64,000 bases of DNA from positions 6,364 through 70,363 of the forward strand of contig CAYZGK010000008.1 in the NCBI GenBank assembly GCA_964478025.1, read 5' to 3'. The stretch is from UBA3700 sp964478025. GTDB taxonomy: Bacteria; Bacillota; Clostridia; Christensenellales; UBA3700. Shown in pieces: positions 41,658 through 50,308 of this stretch; the first letter of the stretch is position 1; each line of letters begins with the position of its first letter. The translations under genes were made by a program, and so were the position numbers. The notes below the pieces were generated by a model, which made no database searches, was not told the origin of the DNA, and worked only from the letters and a program-made list of their open reading frames with translations.

Positions 41658-42716
41658 TTAGGCCTCCAAAATTTCTTTTAATACATCAATAAGCGTGTTC
41701 ATTTGATCAATTGAACCTACTGTTATTCTTACATAATCCTTAAGTAATTCTTTGTCAAAATATCTTACAAGAATACCTTTAGATTTTAATTTTGTATATA
41801 TGTCTTTACCACTTAATTTATTGGATTTTGCCCAAATAAAATTAGCTTTTGTATCAGTTAGAGAAAAACCTAACTTTATTAATTCTTGGCAAGTCCATTC
41901 TCTATTTTCAATTATTTTCTTACAATTTCCTTTTGTATATTCTTCATCCTCTAAACATCCAACACCTGCATACATTGTCATTCTATTTATATTGTATGGA
42001 TTTGTTGAATATTTTATAGTATTTAAATCCTGAATTATTTTTGAATTTGCTATAGCAAAACCTAATCTTCCACCCGCTAAACTTCTAGATTTTGAAAATG
42101 TTTGAACTACTAATAAATTGTCATATTTATCTACAAGTTTAACAGCACTTTCTGCACCAAAATCAACATAAGCTTCATCTATAACTACAACATTATTTGG
42201 ATTTGATTTAACAATTTTTTCTATATCATTAAGCGACAATGCAATACCAGTTGGAGCGTTTGGATTTGCTATAAATATAGTCTTATTAACAGCAATGTAA
42301 TCATTAACATTTATAGTAAAATCTCTATTTAATGGAATTTCTTCATATGGAATATTATTAAGTTTTGCAAAAACCGGATAAAAACCATATGAAATACTAG
42401 GAAATACAGCAGGAGTTTTACTATCACAAAATGCCATAAATGCAAAATTTAAAGTTTCATCAGAACCATTATTTACTGTTACCATTGATTTATCTACTTT
42501 ATATACTTGTGCTAATTTTTCAACTAAAAGCGTACTATCTGGATCTGAATACAATTGCAAACTTTCAGCCGCTTCACTTGCCATCTTTATTGCCTTTTTA
42601 GATGGTGGAAATGGAGATTCATTTGTATTTAACTTAATATATTTCATGTCCTTTGGTTGTTCACCTGGCACATATGGTATTAAATCTTTATATTTATCAC
42701 TAAAAAATTTGCTCAT
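41658..42716 (-). CDS. hisC: histidinol-phosphate aminotransferase
   Basis: A 352-residue fold-type I PLP aminotransferase. PNAPTG (about 157-162) holds the conserved Asn, VIDEAYVDFG the cofactor Asp and Tyr, and QTFSKSRSLAGGRLGF the Schiff-base Lys. I choose ATG 42716 (MSKFFSD), directly preceded by GAGGAATAAT; the frame extends 4 codons upstream. hisD ends 2 bp upstream. Confidence 0.95.
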   Translation of the reverse strand: MSKFFSDKYKDLIPYVPGEQPKDMKYIKLNTNESPFPPSKKAIKMASEAAESLQLYSDPDSTLLVEKLAQVYKVDKSMVTVNNGSDETLNFAFMAFCDSKTPAVFPSISYGFYPVFAKLNNIPYEEIPLNRDFTINVNDYIAVNKTIFIANPNAPTGIALSLNDIEKIVKSNPNNVVVIDEAYVDFGAESAVKLVDKYDNLLVVQTFSKSRSLAGGRLGFAIANSKIIQDLNTIKYSTNPYNINRMTMYAGVGCLEDEEYTKGNCKKIIENREWTCQELIKLGFSLTDTKANFIWAKSNKLSGKDIYTKLKSKGILVRYFDKELLKDYVRITVGSIDQMNTLIDVLKEILEA

Positions 42717-42717
42717 A

Positions 42718-43848
42718 TTATTCCTCAAATCTTATTGTTGCGCTCTTTGCGTGTCCTGTTAGTCCTTCTTTATTTGCAAAATATGCTATATCTTTATAAA
42801 CCTTTTGCAAGGCTTCTTTTGTGTAATATGTAAATTGTGTCTTTTTAATAAAATCATCAACTGAAAGTGGTGATGAAAATTTTGCTGCCCCTGTTGTTGG
42901 AAGTGTATGATTTGGACCTGCAAAATAATCTCCAAGTGCCTCTGGACACATTTTACCTAAGAAAATTGAACCTGCGTGTTTAATACTATCTAAATACTTA
43001 AATGGTTCATCTAAACATATCTCAAGGTGCTCTGGTGCTATTTCATTTGCAATATCTATAACAACATCTAGATTTTGAGCAACAATTATTTTTCCGTTAT
43101 TATCAATTGACGTAGAAGCTATCTCATATCTATCTAGTTTCTTTACTTGAACATCTATTTCTTTTTGAACAGCTTTTGCAAGNNNNNNNNNNNNNNNNNN
43201 NNNNNNNNNNNNNNNNNNNNNNNNNNNNNNNNNNNNNNNNNNNNNNNNNNNNNNNNNNNNNNNNNNNNNNNNNNNNNNNNNNGCTGCAATTGCTTGAGCC
43301 CCACCTACTTTATAAATTTTATCAACGCCCGCTATTTTCGCTGCTGCTACAATAACCGGATTTACCTTTCCGTCCTTACTTGGTGGTGTTGCTATTGCAA
43401 GTTCTTTTACGCCAGCAATTTTTGCTGGAATTGAATCCATAAGTACTGTTGATGGATACGCAGCTGTGCCTCCTGGAACATAAAGACCTGCTCTATCTAC
43501 TGGAGTTATTTTTTGGCCTATAACAATTCCATCATTTTGCTCAATTTTAAATCCATTTCTAACTTGTTTTTCATGGAATGTTCTAATATTTTGTGCAGCC
43601 TTCTTTAAAATTTCTAAAAATTCAGGCTCAACTTTATCAAAAGCTTCGTCTATTTCCTCTTGAGATACAATAAGAGAATTTAATTCAACTTTATCAAACT
43701 TCTTAGAATATTCAAACAATGCTTTATCTCCATTTGTTTTTACATTGTTTATAATATCGGCAACTACACCCTCAAGCGAGTATAATGCCTCACAGCGAGA
43801 AAATATCTCTTTATTGTCTACTTCTCCATATTTTAAAATTTTAATCAT
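42718..43848 (-). CDS. hisD: histidinol dehydrogenase, interrupted by an assembly gap
   Basis: Zinc enzyme for the last two oxidations to histidine. About 342 residues are readable against roughly 430 in the family, so about 75-90 residues (225-270 bp) are missing where 100 N stand. The missing part would hold the LLSQAEH segment with two zinc ligands; the other ligands, Asp in GDYFAGPNHTLP and His in GLTGHAKSATIR, are visible, and PAYPSTVLM precedes the gap. I start at ATG 43848 with GAGG (8-bp overlap with hisG). The gene is probably intact in the organism. Confidence 0.93.
   Translation of the reverse strand: MIKILKYGEVDNKEIFSRCEALYSLEGVVADIINNVKTNGDKALFEYSKKFDKVELNSLIVSQEEIDEAFDKVEPEFLEILKKAAQNIRTFHEKQVRNGFKIEQNDGIVIGQKITPVDRAGLYVPGGTAAYPSTVLMDSIPAKIAGVKELAIATPPSKDGKVNPVIVAAAKIAGVDKIYKVGGAQAIAXXXXXXXXXXXXXXXXXXXXXXXXXXXXXXXXXXLAKAVQKEIDVQVKKLDRYEIASTSIDNNGKIIVAQNLDVVIDIANEIAPEHLEICLDEPFKYLDSIKHAGSIFLGKMCPEALGDYFAGPNHTLPTTGAAKFSSPLSVDDFIKKTQFTYYTKEALQKVYKDIAYFANKEGLTGHAKSATIRFEE
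43183..43282. other. assembly gap of 100 N inside hisD
   Basis: Exactly 100 N. The flanks share no duplicate. Family length says the true missing stretch is longer than 100 bp, so this gap is real, unlike those at 51.5 and 56.0 kb. Confidence 0.9.
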
Positions 43849-44473
43849 TTTTGGCCTCAATTTGTCTTTCTATAGATTTAACTATCTTTTCTATTTGTTC
43901 TCCTTTAAATTTAAAGGCTGTTTTATTTGCTATTAATCTTGCGGATATAGGCAATATCTCTGTTTTTACTTCAAGTCCATTTTCCTTTAATGTTGTTCCT
44001 GTTTCTACTATATCAACAATTACATCCGATAGCCCAAGTATTGGTGCAATCTCTATTGAACCATTTAAATGAATTAAATCTACATCTCTACCAATTTTAT
44101 TGTAGTAATTTTTTGCTATATTTGAAAACTTAGTAGCAACACGAAGTGTTTCTTCTGGATTATCTTTAAACTCTTTAGGAGCTGCAACGCACATTTTACA
44201 CTTACCTAAATTTAAATCTAGCAATTCATAAACTTGAGGTTCATATTCAAGTAAGATATCTTTACCAGCAACACCAATATCTGCTGCACCTCTTTCAACA
44301 TAAATTGCTACATCACTAGGTTTAACCCAAAAGTATCTAACGCCGGTTTCTTTATTTTCAAAAATTAATTTTCTGTTTTCTTCTTTTATTGAAGGACAAG
44401 AAAAACCAGCTTTATCAAACATATCATAGACTTTTTCTCCAAGTCTTCCCTTAGGCAAAGCAACATTAAGCAT
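43841..44473 (-). CDS. hisG: ATP phosphoribosyltransferase, short form
   Basis: A 210-residue catalytic subunit of the first histidine step, joining ATP and PRPP. It opens MLNVALPKGRLGEKVYDMF. The PRPP loop is DVIVDIVETGTTLKENGL (about 154-171). It lacks the C-terminal regulatory domain of long HisG and therefore needs HisZ, which is encoded directly upstream. I start at ATG 44473 (GGAGGAAAAG upstream); it overlaps both neighbours by 8 bp. Confidence 0.96.
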   Translation of the reverse strand: MLNVALPKGRLGEKVYDMFDKAGFSCPSIKEENRKLIFENKETGVRYFWVKPSDVAIYVERGAADIGVAGKDILLEYEPQVYELLDLNLGKCKMCVAAPKEFKDNPEETLRVATKFSNIAKNYYNKIGRDVDLIHLNGSIEIAPILGLSDVIVDIVETGTTLKENGLEVKTEILPISARLIANKTAFKFKGEQIEKIVKSIERQIEAKND

Positions 44474-45572
44474 TTTCTTTTCCTCCAAAATTTATAACTT
44501 CTTTGTATGTGAATCTATTTGTTAAAACTTTTTCAGCCTTTACTATTTTCCCTTCATCTGCAAGTTTTAAAACCAATTTTCCAACTTCAAATATATCATC
44601 TGTTTCTTTGTATAAAACAACAACATCAACATCATATTCTTTGTTTGATGTATTTAATCTTTCAAGTAAATCCAAATAAACAGCAAAACCTATAGCTTTA
44701 GATTTTCTATTTATTTTTTGCATTAGTTTATCGTATTGGCCACCTGATAAAACGCTATCAGGAATTCCCTCTATAAAACCTTTAAAAACAATGCCATTAT
44801 AATAACCTAAAGCATTTATAACTGAAAAATCCACTCTAATAATTGGAGCTATTGGTGTTTTAGATAAAACACCAAGAACCTTTTCAAATGTTTTAAAAGA
44901 ATTTAAGGCAGCTTCGCTCTTTAGTGATTGTTTTATTAAAGGTAATACCTTACTTGGTGCACCATATGTTGAAATTAACAATTTTAAATCATCAACAATA
45001 TCTTTATCTACACTATTTTCATTACATATCTTTTGTAGTTCATATGTATTTTTTTCAGAAATACATCTAATTAAATCTTGTCTTATAGATTGATTATTTA
45101 TTCTATCTAATATTGCAATTACTATATCTATGCAAGAAACATCAAGCACAACACTCTTTGATAGATTTGTTAAGCTTTTTGCCGCAAGATATAAAACCTC
45201 AGTAATTGTATATTCATCAACATCTCCGATACACTCAAGCCCTACTTGCATAATTTCTTTAAATGCATCCGTTCTTTTTGAAACTCTATAAACGTTTTCA
45301 TTATAGTAAACCTTTTGCACAAATCCTGGGATATCTATTGTGTTTTTTATAATAGATAAAGTTACATCAGGCTTTAGAGCCATTAATTTTCCATTAGTAT
45401 CAGTAAATGTAATAACTCTATCTGAAGTTAAAAAAGATTTATTTGTAACATAAGTATCATACTCTTCAAATTTATTCATTTTAAATTGAGAATAACCATA
45501 CTTATTATAAAGTTCACGCAAATTAAAAATTATTTTTTCATCGCTTTTTAAGATTGTATCGTTTATGTTCAT
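44466..45572 (-). CDS. hisZ: ATP phosphoribosyltransferase regulatory subunit
   Basis: A 368-residue HisRS-like paralogue that binds HisG, activates it and transmits histidine feedback inhibition. The class II aaRS-like core shows RVITFTDTNGKLMALKPDVTLSI (motif 2 region, about 54-76) and QVGLECIG; the C-terminal GGQYDKLM is motif 3-like. It has no anticodon-binding domain and no HisRS-specific histidine loops, so it is not a synthetase. 8-bp overlap with hisG, 1 bp after the regulator gene. Confidence 0.93.
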   Translation of the reverse strand: MNINDTILKSDEKIIFNLRELYNKYGYSQFKMNKFEEYDTYVTNKSFLTSDRVITFTDTNGKLMALKPDVTLSIIKNTIDIPGFVQKVYYNENVYRVSKRTDAFKEIMQVGLECIGDVDEYTITEVLYLAAKSLTNLSKSVVLDVSCIDIVIAILDRINNQSIRQDLIRCISEKNTYELQKICNENSVDKDIVDDLKLLISTYGAPSKVLPLIKQSLKSEAALNSFKTFEKVLGVLSKTPIAPIIRVDFSVINALGYYNGIVFKGFIEGIPDSVLSGGQYDKLMQKINRKSKAIGFAVYLDLLERLNTSNKEYDVDVVVLYKETDDIFEVGKLVLKLADEGKIVKAEKVLTNRFTYKEVINFGGKENA

Positions 45573-45573
45573 G

Positions 45574-45864
45574 TTACTTATCCTCTTTCTTTAGTTTTTC
45601 AATAGCAAGCTTATATCCATCAGAATAATTTAAACATTTAGATACTCTTGAAATTGTAGCAGAAGAAATTCCAATTTTATCTGAAACCTCTTGGTATTTT
45701 ATCCCATCATTTAACATAACTGCTGCGTCAAAACGTTGTGCCATATCTTTTATTTCTTTAACCGTACAAAGATCTTCAAAAAATTTATAGCACTCCTCTA
45801 CATTCTCTAGTTTTAACATTACTTCAAATAATCTATCTATTGAATCACATTTTATACTTATCAT
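45574..45864 (-). CDS. hisR: TrpR-superfamily regulator, HisR-like, leading the his operon
   Basis: A 96-residue YerC/TrpR-type DNA-binding protein with the helix-turn-helix QEVSDKIGISSATISRVSKCL (about 58-78). TrpR-superfamily HisR proteins are known histidine-responsive repressors of his genes in Gram-positives. Its place as first gene and the perfect dyad in its promoter make autorepression with histidine as corepressor the best inference. It is a paralogue of the 28071-28340 product. Start ATG with AGAGGTGG. Confidence 0.86.
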   Translation of the reverse strand: MISIKCDSIDRLFEVMLKLENVEECYKFFEDLCTVKEIKDMAQRFDAAVMLNDGIKYQEVSDKIGISSATISRVSKCLNYSDGYKLAIEKLKKEDK

Positions 45865-45889
45865 ATTTCCACCTCTTTAGTTCTTTATC

Positions 45890-45918
45890 AATTTAGCACT
45901 TTAATTAGTTAAAGTCAA
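45890..45918 (-). promoter_or_regulatory. his operon promoter with perfect dyad operator
   Basis: Minus strand TTGACT (45913-45918), 17 bp, TAAATT (45890-45895) with an upstream TG. The dyad ACTTTAATTAGTTAAAGT (45898-45915, 7-bp perfect arms) fills the spacer and overlaps the -35. A second, imperfect dyad (ACTTTAGTTAAACTTTAAGT) lies at 45952-45971. Confidence 0.75.
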
Positions 45919-45996
45919 ATAAAAAAAATAATTCTTTTAAATTTAAGGAAAACTTTAGTTAAACTTTAAGTTAAATTTAGTTTTTTTAAATATAAT

Positions 45997-46134
45997 GGAA
46001 TCACAAAAAGGTTAGATGCCTTTAAGTAAATAAAATTGTTTTTCATATAATTCATCCCCTTAGGGATAAATAAACCCAAACAAAACCAAAACTCCGAAAG
46101 GGGAAGGCTAGCAGAAAATGCTAGCCTTCTTCTT
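45997..46134 (+). ncRNA. candidate small RNA with its own promoter and terminator
   Basis: A plus-strand TATAAT (45991-45996) precedes about 135 nt that contains no ORF of note. Within it I see stems AAAGG/CCTTT near 46005-46025, TCCC-CTTA-GGGA near 46061-46074 and CTCC-GAAA-GGGG near 46091-46103, then a strong terminator. It is divergent from the his operon and beside the second his dyad. I do not recognise a known family; an alternative is that only the terminator works, for the minus-strand lipoprotein gene. Confidence 0.4.
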
Positions 46135-46138
46135 TTTT
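46103..46138 (+). terminator. terminator of the candidate small RNA (11-bp stem)
   Basis: Perfect stem GAAGGCTAGCA / TGCTAGCCTTC, loop GAAAA, then TTCTTTTTT on the plus strand. On the minus strand it is followed by CCCC rather than a T-run, so its main direction is plus. Confidence 0.85.
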
Positions 46139-47648
46139 ATAACTTAATAGTTAATGCTGGAACGACACCCATTATTCGATATACATCTCTATCATAGTAA
46201 GCGGTACCATTTTCGTTTATATATAGATTTTTGTAACTATATGTATAATAAGGCGAACGCAATAACCATTCGGTACAACCATTTGCGTATTTGGTAATTC
46301 CTTGTGCAAAAGCATAATTAGAAGCTCCAATTCTTCTAGTGCCATCAGAGCTTAAACCCGAATTAAACCCATAAGATGCATTAGAAACATCATTTGCACT
46401 AAGCAAGAAAATCTTATCTTCTGTATTATCGCACACAAAAGAATTTTCTCCATTATTATAATAAGAAGCATTATTATTAGCATTTGCACTTACTACGCTA
46501 TTATCTACTGTTGTAATTTGAATTAACTCTTTTTGCAAATCATCAAAAGCTAATTCATAGAATGTTTCATTTAACCATTTTCTAATGTCACTATCTTTAT
46601 AGTTATTGCTAGCACTTGCATCATATTGTTGACCATCTATTGCCGTTATACATTTAATAAGAGCTAAGCCATTAGTTTCACTTAATATTTTCCACTGAAT
46701 AGGCTCATATTTGAACCAATAAATTGTATTTATCTTATAACCATTATCATCTTGCTGACTGTATGTTGAACCTGTAGCAAAATCTACTCTATATGCACGA
46801 TATTCTATAAAATAAACACCACGATATTTTTCGCCATTATATTCTTTATCTATATACCACATATAATTTGCTGTAGTGCTAGATTGGTTATAATATCCAT
46901 AACTTGTCCATGCTTGATTATTATCGCTTGTTGGCAAAGTTCCGGCTAACTCTGTTAAAACAGTTGTTAATGTTCCGTCGGTTACCTTTGTTTGAGGATA
47001 TGATCCAAAGGAAATAAAATTACCACTTCTTGTATATATAGTTGCAATACAACGAGTACATTTACCATTAACAAAATTGTGTTTTGTTTCAGGCTCTGCT
47101 GTTGCTACTTTAAGAATTGTATTACATACTGTACAAATCTTATGTTTTTCTCTAGTTGTTAAACAATTTATGGTTTCGTCACAAATCCAATCGCTTTCAG
47201 TATGAGCTACTTTCTCTACCACTGATTGAGGAGTAAGAACAACATTACAAACGCTACAATGAGAACCTTCTGTAAGCCCTGTTTCGGTGCAAGTTGCTGC
47301 TTTTGCTGAATCTACAACAACTGTATGTCCAGTCTTACTATTTTCATCAATCTTGATATCTTTTGCTTCACATCTTGTGCATTTTGCTGTTTTTGTTCCA
47401 TCATTTACACATGTTGCATCATTATTAGAAGTATATTCTCCATAACTATGTCCAAGTGCTGAAACTATTGTATCTTTATATTCATCTCCGCAAACACATT
47501 TATGTAATGTATAACCATCTTCGATGCAAGAAGGAGCAATTATAACCTCAATATAACTATGTTCATGTTCCTCACATGCCATAAAACAAAATATAACACT
47601 TACCAAAGCTATTAAAAGAACTGAAACAAATAATATTCTCTTTTTCAT
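46137..47648 (-). CDS. Cys-rich lipoprotein with C-terminal DUF6273-like domain
   Basis: A 503-residue surface protein. A signal peptide ends in a lipobox (FMAC, Cys about 25). An array of short HxxxxCxxC modules follows (HKCVCG, AKCTRC, SHCSVC, KICTVC, GKCTRC; about 30-200), five CxxC pairs that could bind zinc or form disulfides outside the cell. The C-terminal 290 residues have the DUF6273 pattern with KYEPIQWKIL and the WLRSP motif near the end (TEWLLRSPYYTYS). Such proteins are common in gut Clostridia; the ligand is unknown. Single gene, opposite to the candidate small RNA. Confidence 0.75.
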   Translation of the reverse strand: MKKRILFVSVLLIALVSVIFCFMACEEHEHSYIEVIIAPSCIEDGYTLHKCVCGDEYKDTIVSALGHSYGEYTSNNDATCVNDGTKTAKCTRCEAKDIKIDENSKTGHTVVVDSAKAATCTETGLTEGSHCSVCNVVLTPQSVVEKVAHTESDWICDETINCLTTREKHKICTVCNTILKVATAEPETKHNFVNGKCTRCIATIYTRSGNFISFGSYPQTKVTDGTLTTVLTELAGTLPTSDNNQAWTSYGYYNQSSTTANYMWYIDKEYNGEKYRGVYFIEYRAYRVDFATGSTYSQQDDNGYKINTIYWFKYEPIQWKILSETNGLALIKCITAIDGQQYDASASNNYKDSDIRKWLNETFYELAFDDLQKELIQITTVDNSVVSANANNNASYYNNGENSFVCDNTEDKIFLLSANDVSNASYGFNSGLSSDGTRRIGASNYAFAQGITKYANGCTEWLLRSPYYTYSYKNLYINENGTAYYDRDVYRIMGVVPALTIKL

Positions 47649-47995
47649 AATAATATCCTTTTATACAAGTTTAAACTTTTACTTACGTATTTCATCTTAC
47701 AATAAAACAAAAATTTTAACAAAGTTTTATCTCTATTTTTCTAAAATCTATTAAAAACAACTCAAAATGCTGTTTTATAGTTGCAAACTACCATAATAAA
47801 GTAATTAAATGTTAATTTTATATATCTTGCTTATGATGTTCAAAAAACCACAGCATTTATTCCAGGTATTCTTCAAGTTTATTGTTTTTATCCTCATAAA
47901 AATGGCATTTCTATATCAAAACTCGCTCATTTTTAGGCAAATTCACTAATTTTACGGCACTTTCAGGAACTCTTCAAAAGCATCTTTTTAATAAA
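47649..47995. other. 347-bp AT-rich intergenic region, nothing coding seen
   Basis: Between the lipoprotein start and the tRNA terminator. A possible weak promoter for the lipoprotein (TTGTTA, 17 bp, TAAGAT on the minus strand) lies near 47700-47725. I find no ORF with a ribosome site, no hairpin of note and no repeat. Confidence 0.5.
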
Positions 47996-48030
47996 CAAAA
48001 AAAAAGGACCGACAATCATCAATCCTTTTT
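47996..48030 (-). terminator. terminator of the tRNA-Thr transcript
   Basis: Minus-strand stem AAAAAGGA / TCCTTTTT with a 14-nt loop and a T-run, about 11 bp past the tRNA 3' end. Confidence 0.75.
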
Positions 48031-48040
48031 GATATATTCA

Positions 48041-48116
48041 TGGAGCTGGTAGGCAGGATCGAACTGCCGACCTACGCGTTACGAGTGCGTCGCTCTACCG
48101 ACTGAGCTACACCAGC
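48041..48116 (-). tRNA. trnT: tRNA-Thr, anticodon CGT
   Basis: 76 nt including an encoded CCA. The acceptor stem GCTGGTG/TACCAGC is almost fully paired. D-arm GCTC...GAGC, anticodon loop CTCGTAA with CGT at 34-36, and T-arm GGCAG-TTCGATC-CTGCC are all present. The lowest anticodon-stem pair (31-39) is an A-C mismatch. It decodes ACG and lies 12 bp after the asnS stop, possibly on the same transcript. Confidence 0.95.
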
Positions 48117-48128
48117 AACATTTCAATA

Positions 48129-49526
48129 TTAGAATTCTGCAGAACCTGTTGTTCTTGGGAATGGTATTACATCTCTTATGTTTTGCATAGATGTTAGATA
48201 CATAATTAATCTTTCAAATCCAAGACCAAAACCAGAATGCTTTACACCACCATATTTTCTTAAATCTAAATACCACCAATAATCTTCTTCTTTTAAGTTT
48301 AATTCTTTCATTCTAGCTAAAAGTAAATCTAATCTTTCCTCTCTTTGTGAACCACCACAAATTTCACCAACACCAGGAACTAATAAATCTACAGCAGCAA
48401 CAGTCTTACCATCATCATTTAATCTCATATAGAAAGCTTTTATATCTTTTGGATAATCATAAACAAAAGTTGGCTTCTTAAATACTTGTTCTGTTAAATA
48501 TCTTTCATGTTCTGTTTGTAAGTCTGCGCCCCATTCAACTGGATATTGGAACTTAACATTAGATTTCTTTAATAGTTCAATTGCTTCTGTGTAAGAAACT
48601 TTAGCAAACTCTGAATCTACAATATGATTTAATCTTTCTATTAATGTTTTGTCTGGATCAACAAAATCATTAAAGAATTTAATCTCTTCAGGACATTTAG
48701 CAAGTACATCTTTTATAACATACTTAATCATATCTCTCTCTAAATCCATATCGTCTTGTAAATCAGCAAATGCAATCTCAGGCTCTATCATCCAGAATTC
48801 TGCAGCATGTCTATTTGTATAACTTCTTTCAGCTCTAAATGTAGGTCCAAATGTATAAACATTTCTAAAAGCAAGTGCGTAACACTCAGCAGATAATTGT
48901 CCAGATACTGTTAAATTTGCACTCTTTTGGAAAAAGTCTTGAGAAAAATCTACAGAACCATCTTCTTTTCTTGGCAAGTCATTTAAATCAAGAGTTGTAA
49001 CTCTAAACATATCTCCAGCACCCTCACAGTCAGAACCTGTAATAAGTGGTGTATTTACATATATAAAGTTTCTTGAAGCAAAGAAAGCATGTAATGCTTG
49101 TGCTGCTACAGATCTTACTCTAAATACAGCTTGGAATGTATTTGTTCTTGGACGAAGATGAGCAATTTCTCTTAAAAACTCTAAAGAATGTCTCTTTTTT
49201 TGTAATGGATAATCTGGAGTTGATGTTGCTTCAACTTCAATTTCAATTCCATGTAATTCATAAGGTTGCTTCATCTCTGGAGTAACTACTACTTCACCAA
49301 TTACTTTTAATCCTGCACCAACGTTTTGTGCTACGATAGTTTTATAATTTTCATAAGTTGCATCAAGTACTACTTGAGTTGTCTTAAAATAAGTTCCATC
49401 ATGAAGTTCAATAAATGCAAAATTCTTAGAATCTCTAATAGTTCTTACCCAACCATAAACTTCTACTTGTTGTCCAGATAATTCGTTATATCTTTCATGT
49501 AATTCTTTAAGCGATAATTTCTCCAT
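48129..49526 (-). CDS. asnS: asparaginyl-tRNA synthetase
   Basis: A 465-residue class IIb synthetase that charges tRNA-Asn. The OB-fold anticodon domain (about 1-105) begins with VEVYGWVRTIRDSKN. The catalytic core has motif 2 (FRAERSYTNRHAAEFWMIEPE, about 222-242) and motif 3 (HSGFGLGFERLIMYLT, about 435-450). Features such as RHAAEF favour AsnRS over AspRS. No T-box leader is visible in the 68 bp upstream. Confidence 0.95.
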   Translation of the reverse strand: MEKLSLKELHERYNELSGQQVEVYGWVRTIRDSKNFAFIELHDGTYFKTTQVVLDATYENYKTIVAQNVGAGLKVIGEVVVTPEMKQPYELHGIEIEVEATSTPDYPLQKKRHSLEFLREIAHLRPRTNTFQAVFRVRSVAAQALHAFFASRNFIYVNTPLITGSDCEGAGDMFRVTTLDLNDLPRKEDGSVDFSQDFFQKSANLTVSGQLSAECYALAFRNVYTFGPTFRAERSYTNRHAAEFWMIEPEIAFADLQDDMDLERDMIKYVIKDVLAKCPEEIKFFNDFVDPDKTLIERLNHIVDSEFAKVSYTEAIELLKKSNVKFQYPVEWGADLQTEHERYLTEQVFKKPTFVYDYPKDIKAFYMRLNDDGKTVAAVDLLVPGVGEICGGSQREERLDLLLARMKELNLKEEDYWWYLDLRKYGGVKHSGFGLGFERLIMYLTSMQNIRDVIPFPRTTGSAEF

Positions 49527-49594
49527 TGATTTTTTCCTCTAATAATAAAATCTTTTTTTATTATAAACTAAATTATATACATTGCAAAATCTTT

Positions 49595-50308
49595 TTATTT
49601 GTTTACTTGCTTAAAATGAAGTTCCTTCATTCCCTCAACTTCATCACATACTGTCTTTAATTTACAAGAATGACAATCCATAAGCATATTCTTATAAATA
49701 TGATCCATTGTGTCTAATATTTTAATTGAAAGTTTTGAATAATTAGATAAAGTATCATAGTCAAAATCTTGCGTATTTATGTAAATAAGTTTTACTGCTC
49801 TTACAAACTTTTGCTTATGATAATTCTTTATTAATGTATTACCAAGTTTTTCTAAAGTTAAACCATTTTCTAATGCTTTTTTTCCTATTCTCATCTCTTC
49901 TTTTTCTAAAAGTGGAGAAACTCTAATCATTACATCTTTAGGGAAAAACTTATATTTAACTCTATCTATTTTGGTTAAGGCATCATAAGATTTATCATCA
50001 TCCTCTAAATCTTTTTCAAGGGCTACAATTGTAATTCTTGCAAAATTGGTTGATTGATTTATTTCGTTTAATTCTTTTCCTATGACAATAATTTCATCGT
50101 TTTCAACAAGTTCACTTGAAGTTGTTGCAGCAAAAAATCCAACTGAATGTCTATCTCCACCGCCTAAATCAAAAGCTACATCAGAATTTAACAAAAAAGA
50201 AAAGTTTGCATCTTCTTCAACTATTTTCTTATCACTAAACGTATATGTTATTTTATCTTGATTAATTAGTGAATAAACTTTTTTTATTAAATCATCAAAT
50301 ATTTGCAT
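49595..50308 (-). CDS. orphan acetyl-CoA synthase/CODH beta-subunit-like protein
   Basis: A 237-residue protein that resembles the N-terminal half of the acetyl-CoA synthase (CdhC/AcsB) core: a stretch with IIVIGKELNEI, then PKDVMIRVS...KALENGLTLEKLGNTLIKNYHKQ and VKLIYIN, patterns found in ACS. It ends in CHSCKLKTVC (Cys212, Cys215, Cys221), which may bind a small iron-sulfur or zinc site. The nickel A-cluster motif of true ACS is absent and no other Wood-Ljungdahl genes are nearby, so carbonyl chemistry is doubtful. I start at ATG 50308 (MQIFDDL, GAGGAATAT upstream). Confidence 0.6.
   Translation of the reverse strand: MQIFDDLIKKVYSLINQDKITYTFSDKKIVEEDANFSFLLNSDVAFDLGGGDRHSVGFFAATTSSELVENDEIIVIGKELNEINQSTNFARITIVALEKDLEDDDKSYDALTKIDRVKYKFFPKDVMIRVSPLLEKEEMRIGKKALENGLTLEKLGNTLIKNYHKQKFVRAVKLIYINTQDFDYDTLSNYSKLSIKILDTMDHIYKNMLMDCHSCKLKTVCDEVEGMKELHFKQVNK

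Noticed and set aside
47649..47995. Searched for a small gene or RNA in the 347-bp gap before the tRNA
   Set aside because: No ORF with a ribosome site and no stable hairpin other than the tRNA terminator.
49527..49594. T-box leader for asnS (and for valS or the his operon)
   Set aside because: Upstream regions are too short or lack the T-box core and specifier stem; his has a dyad-type operator instead.
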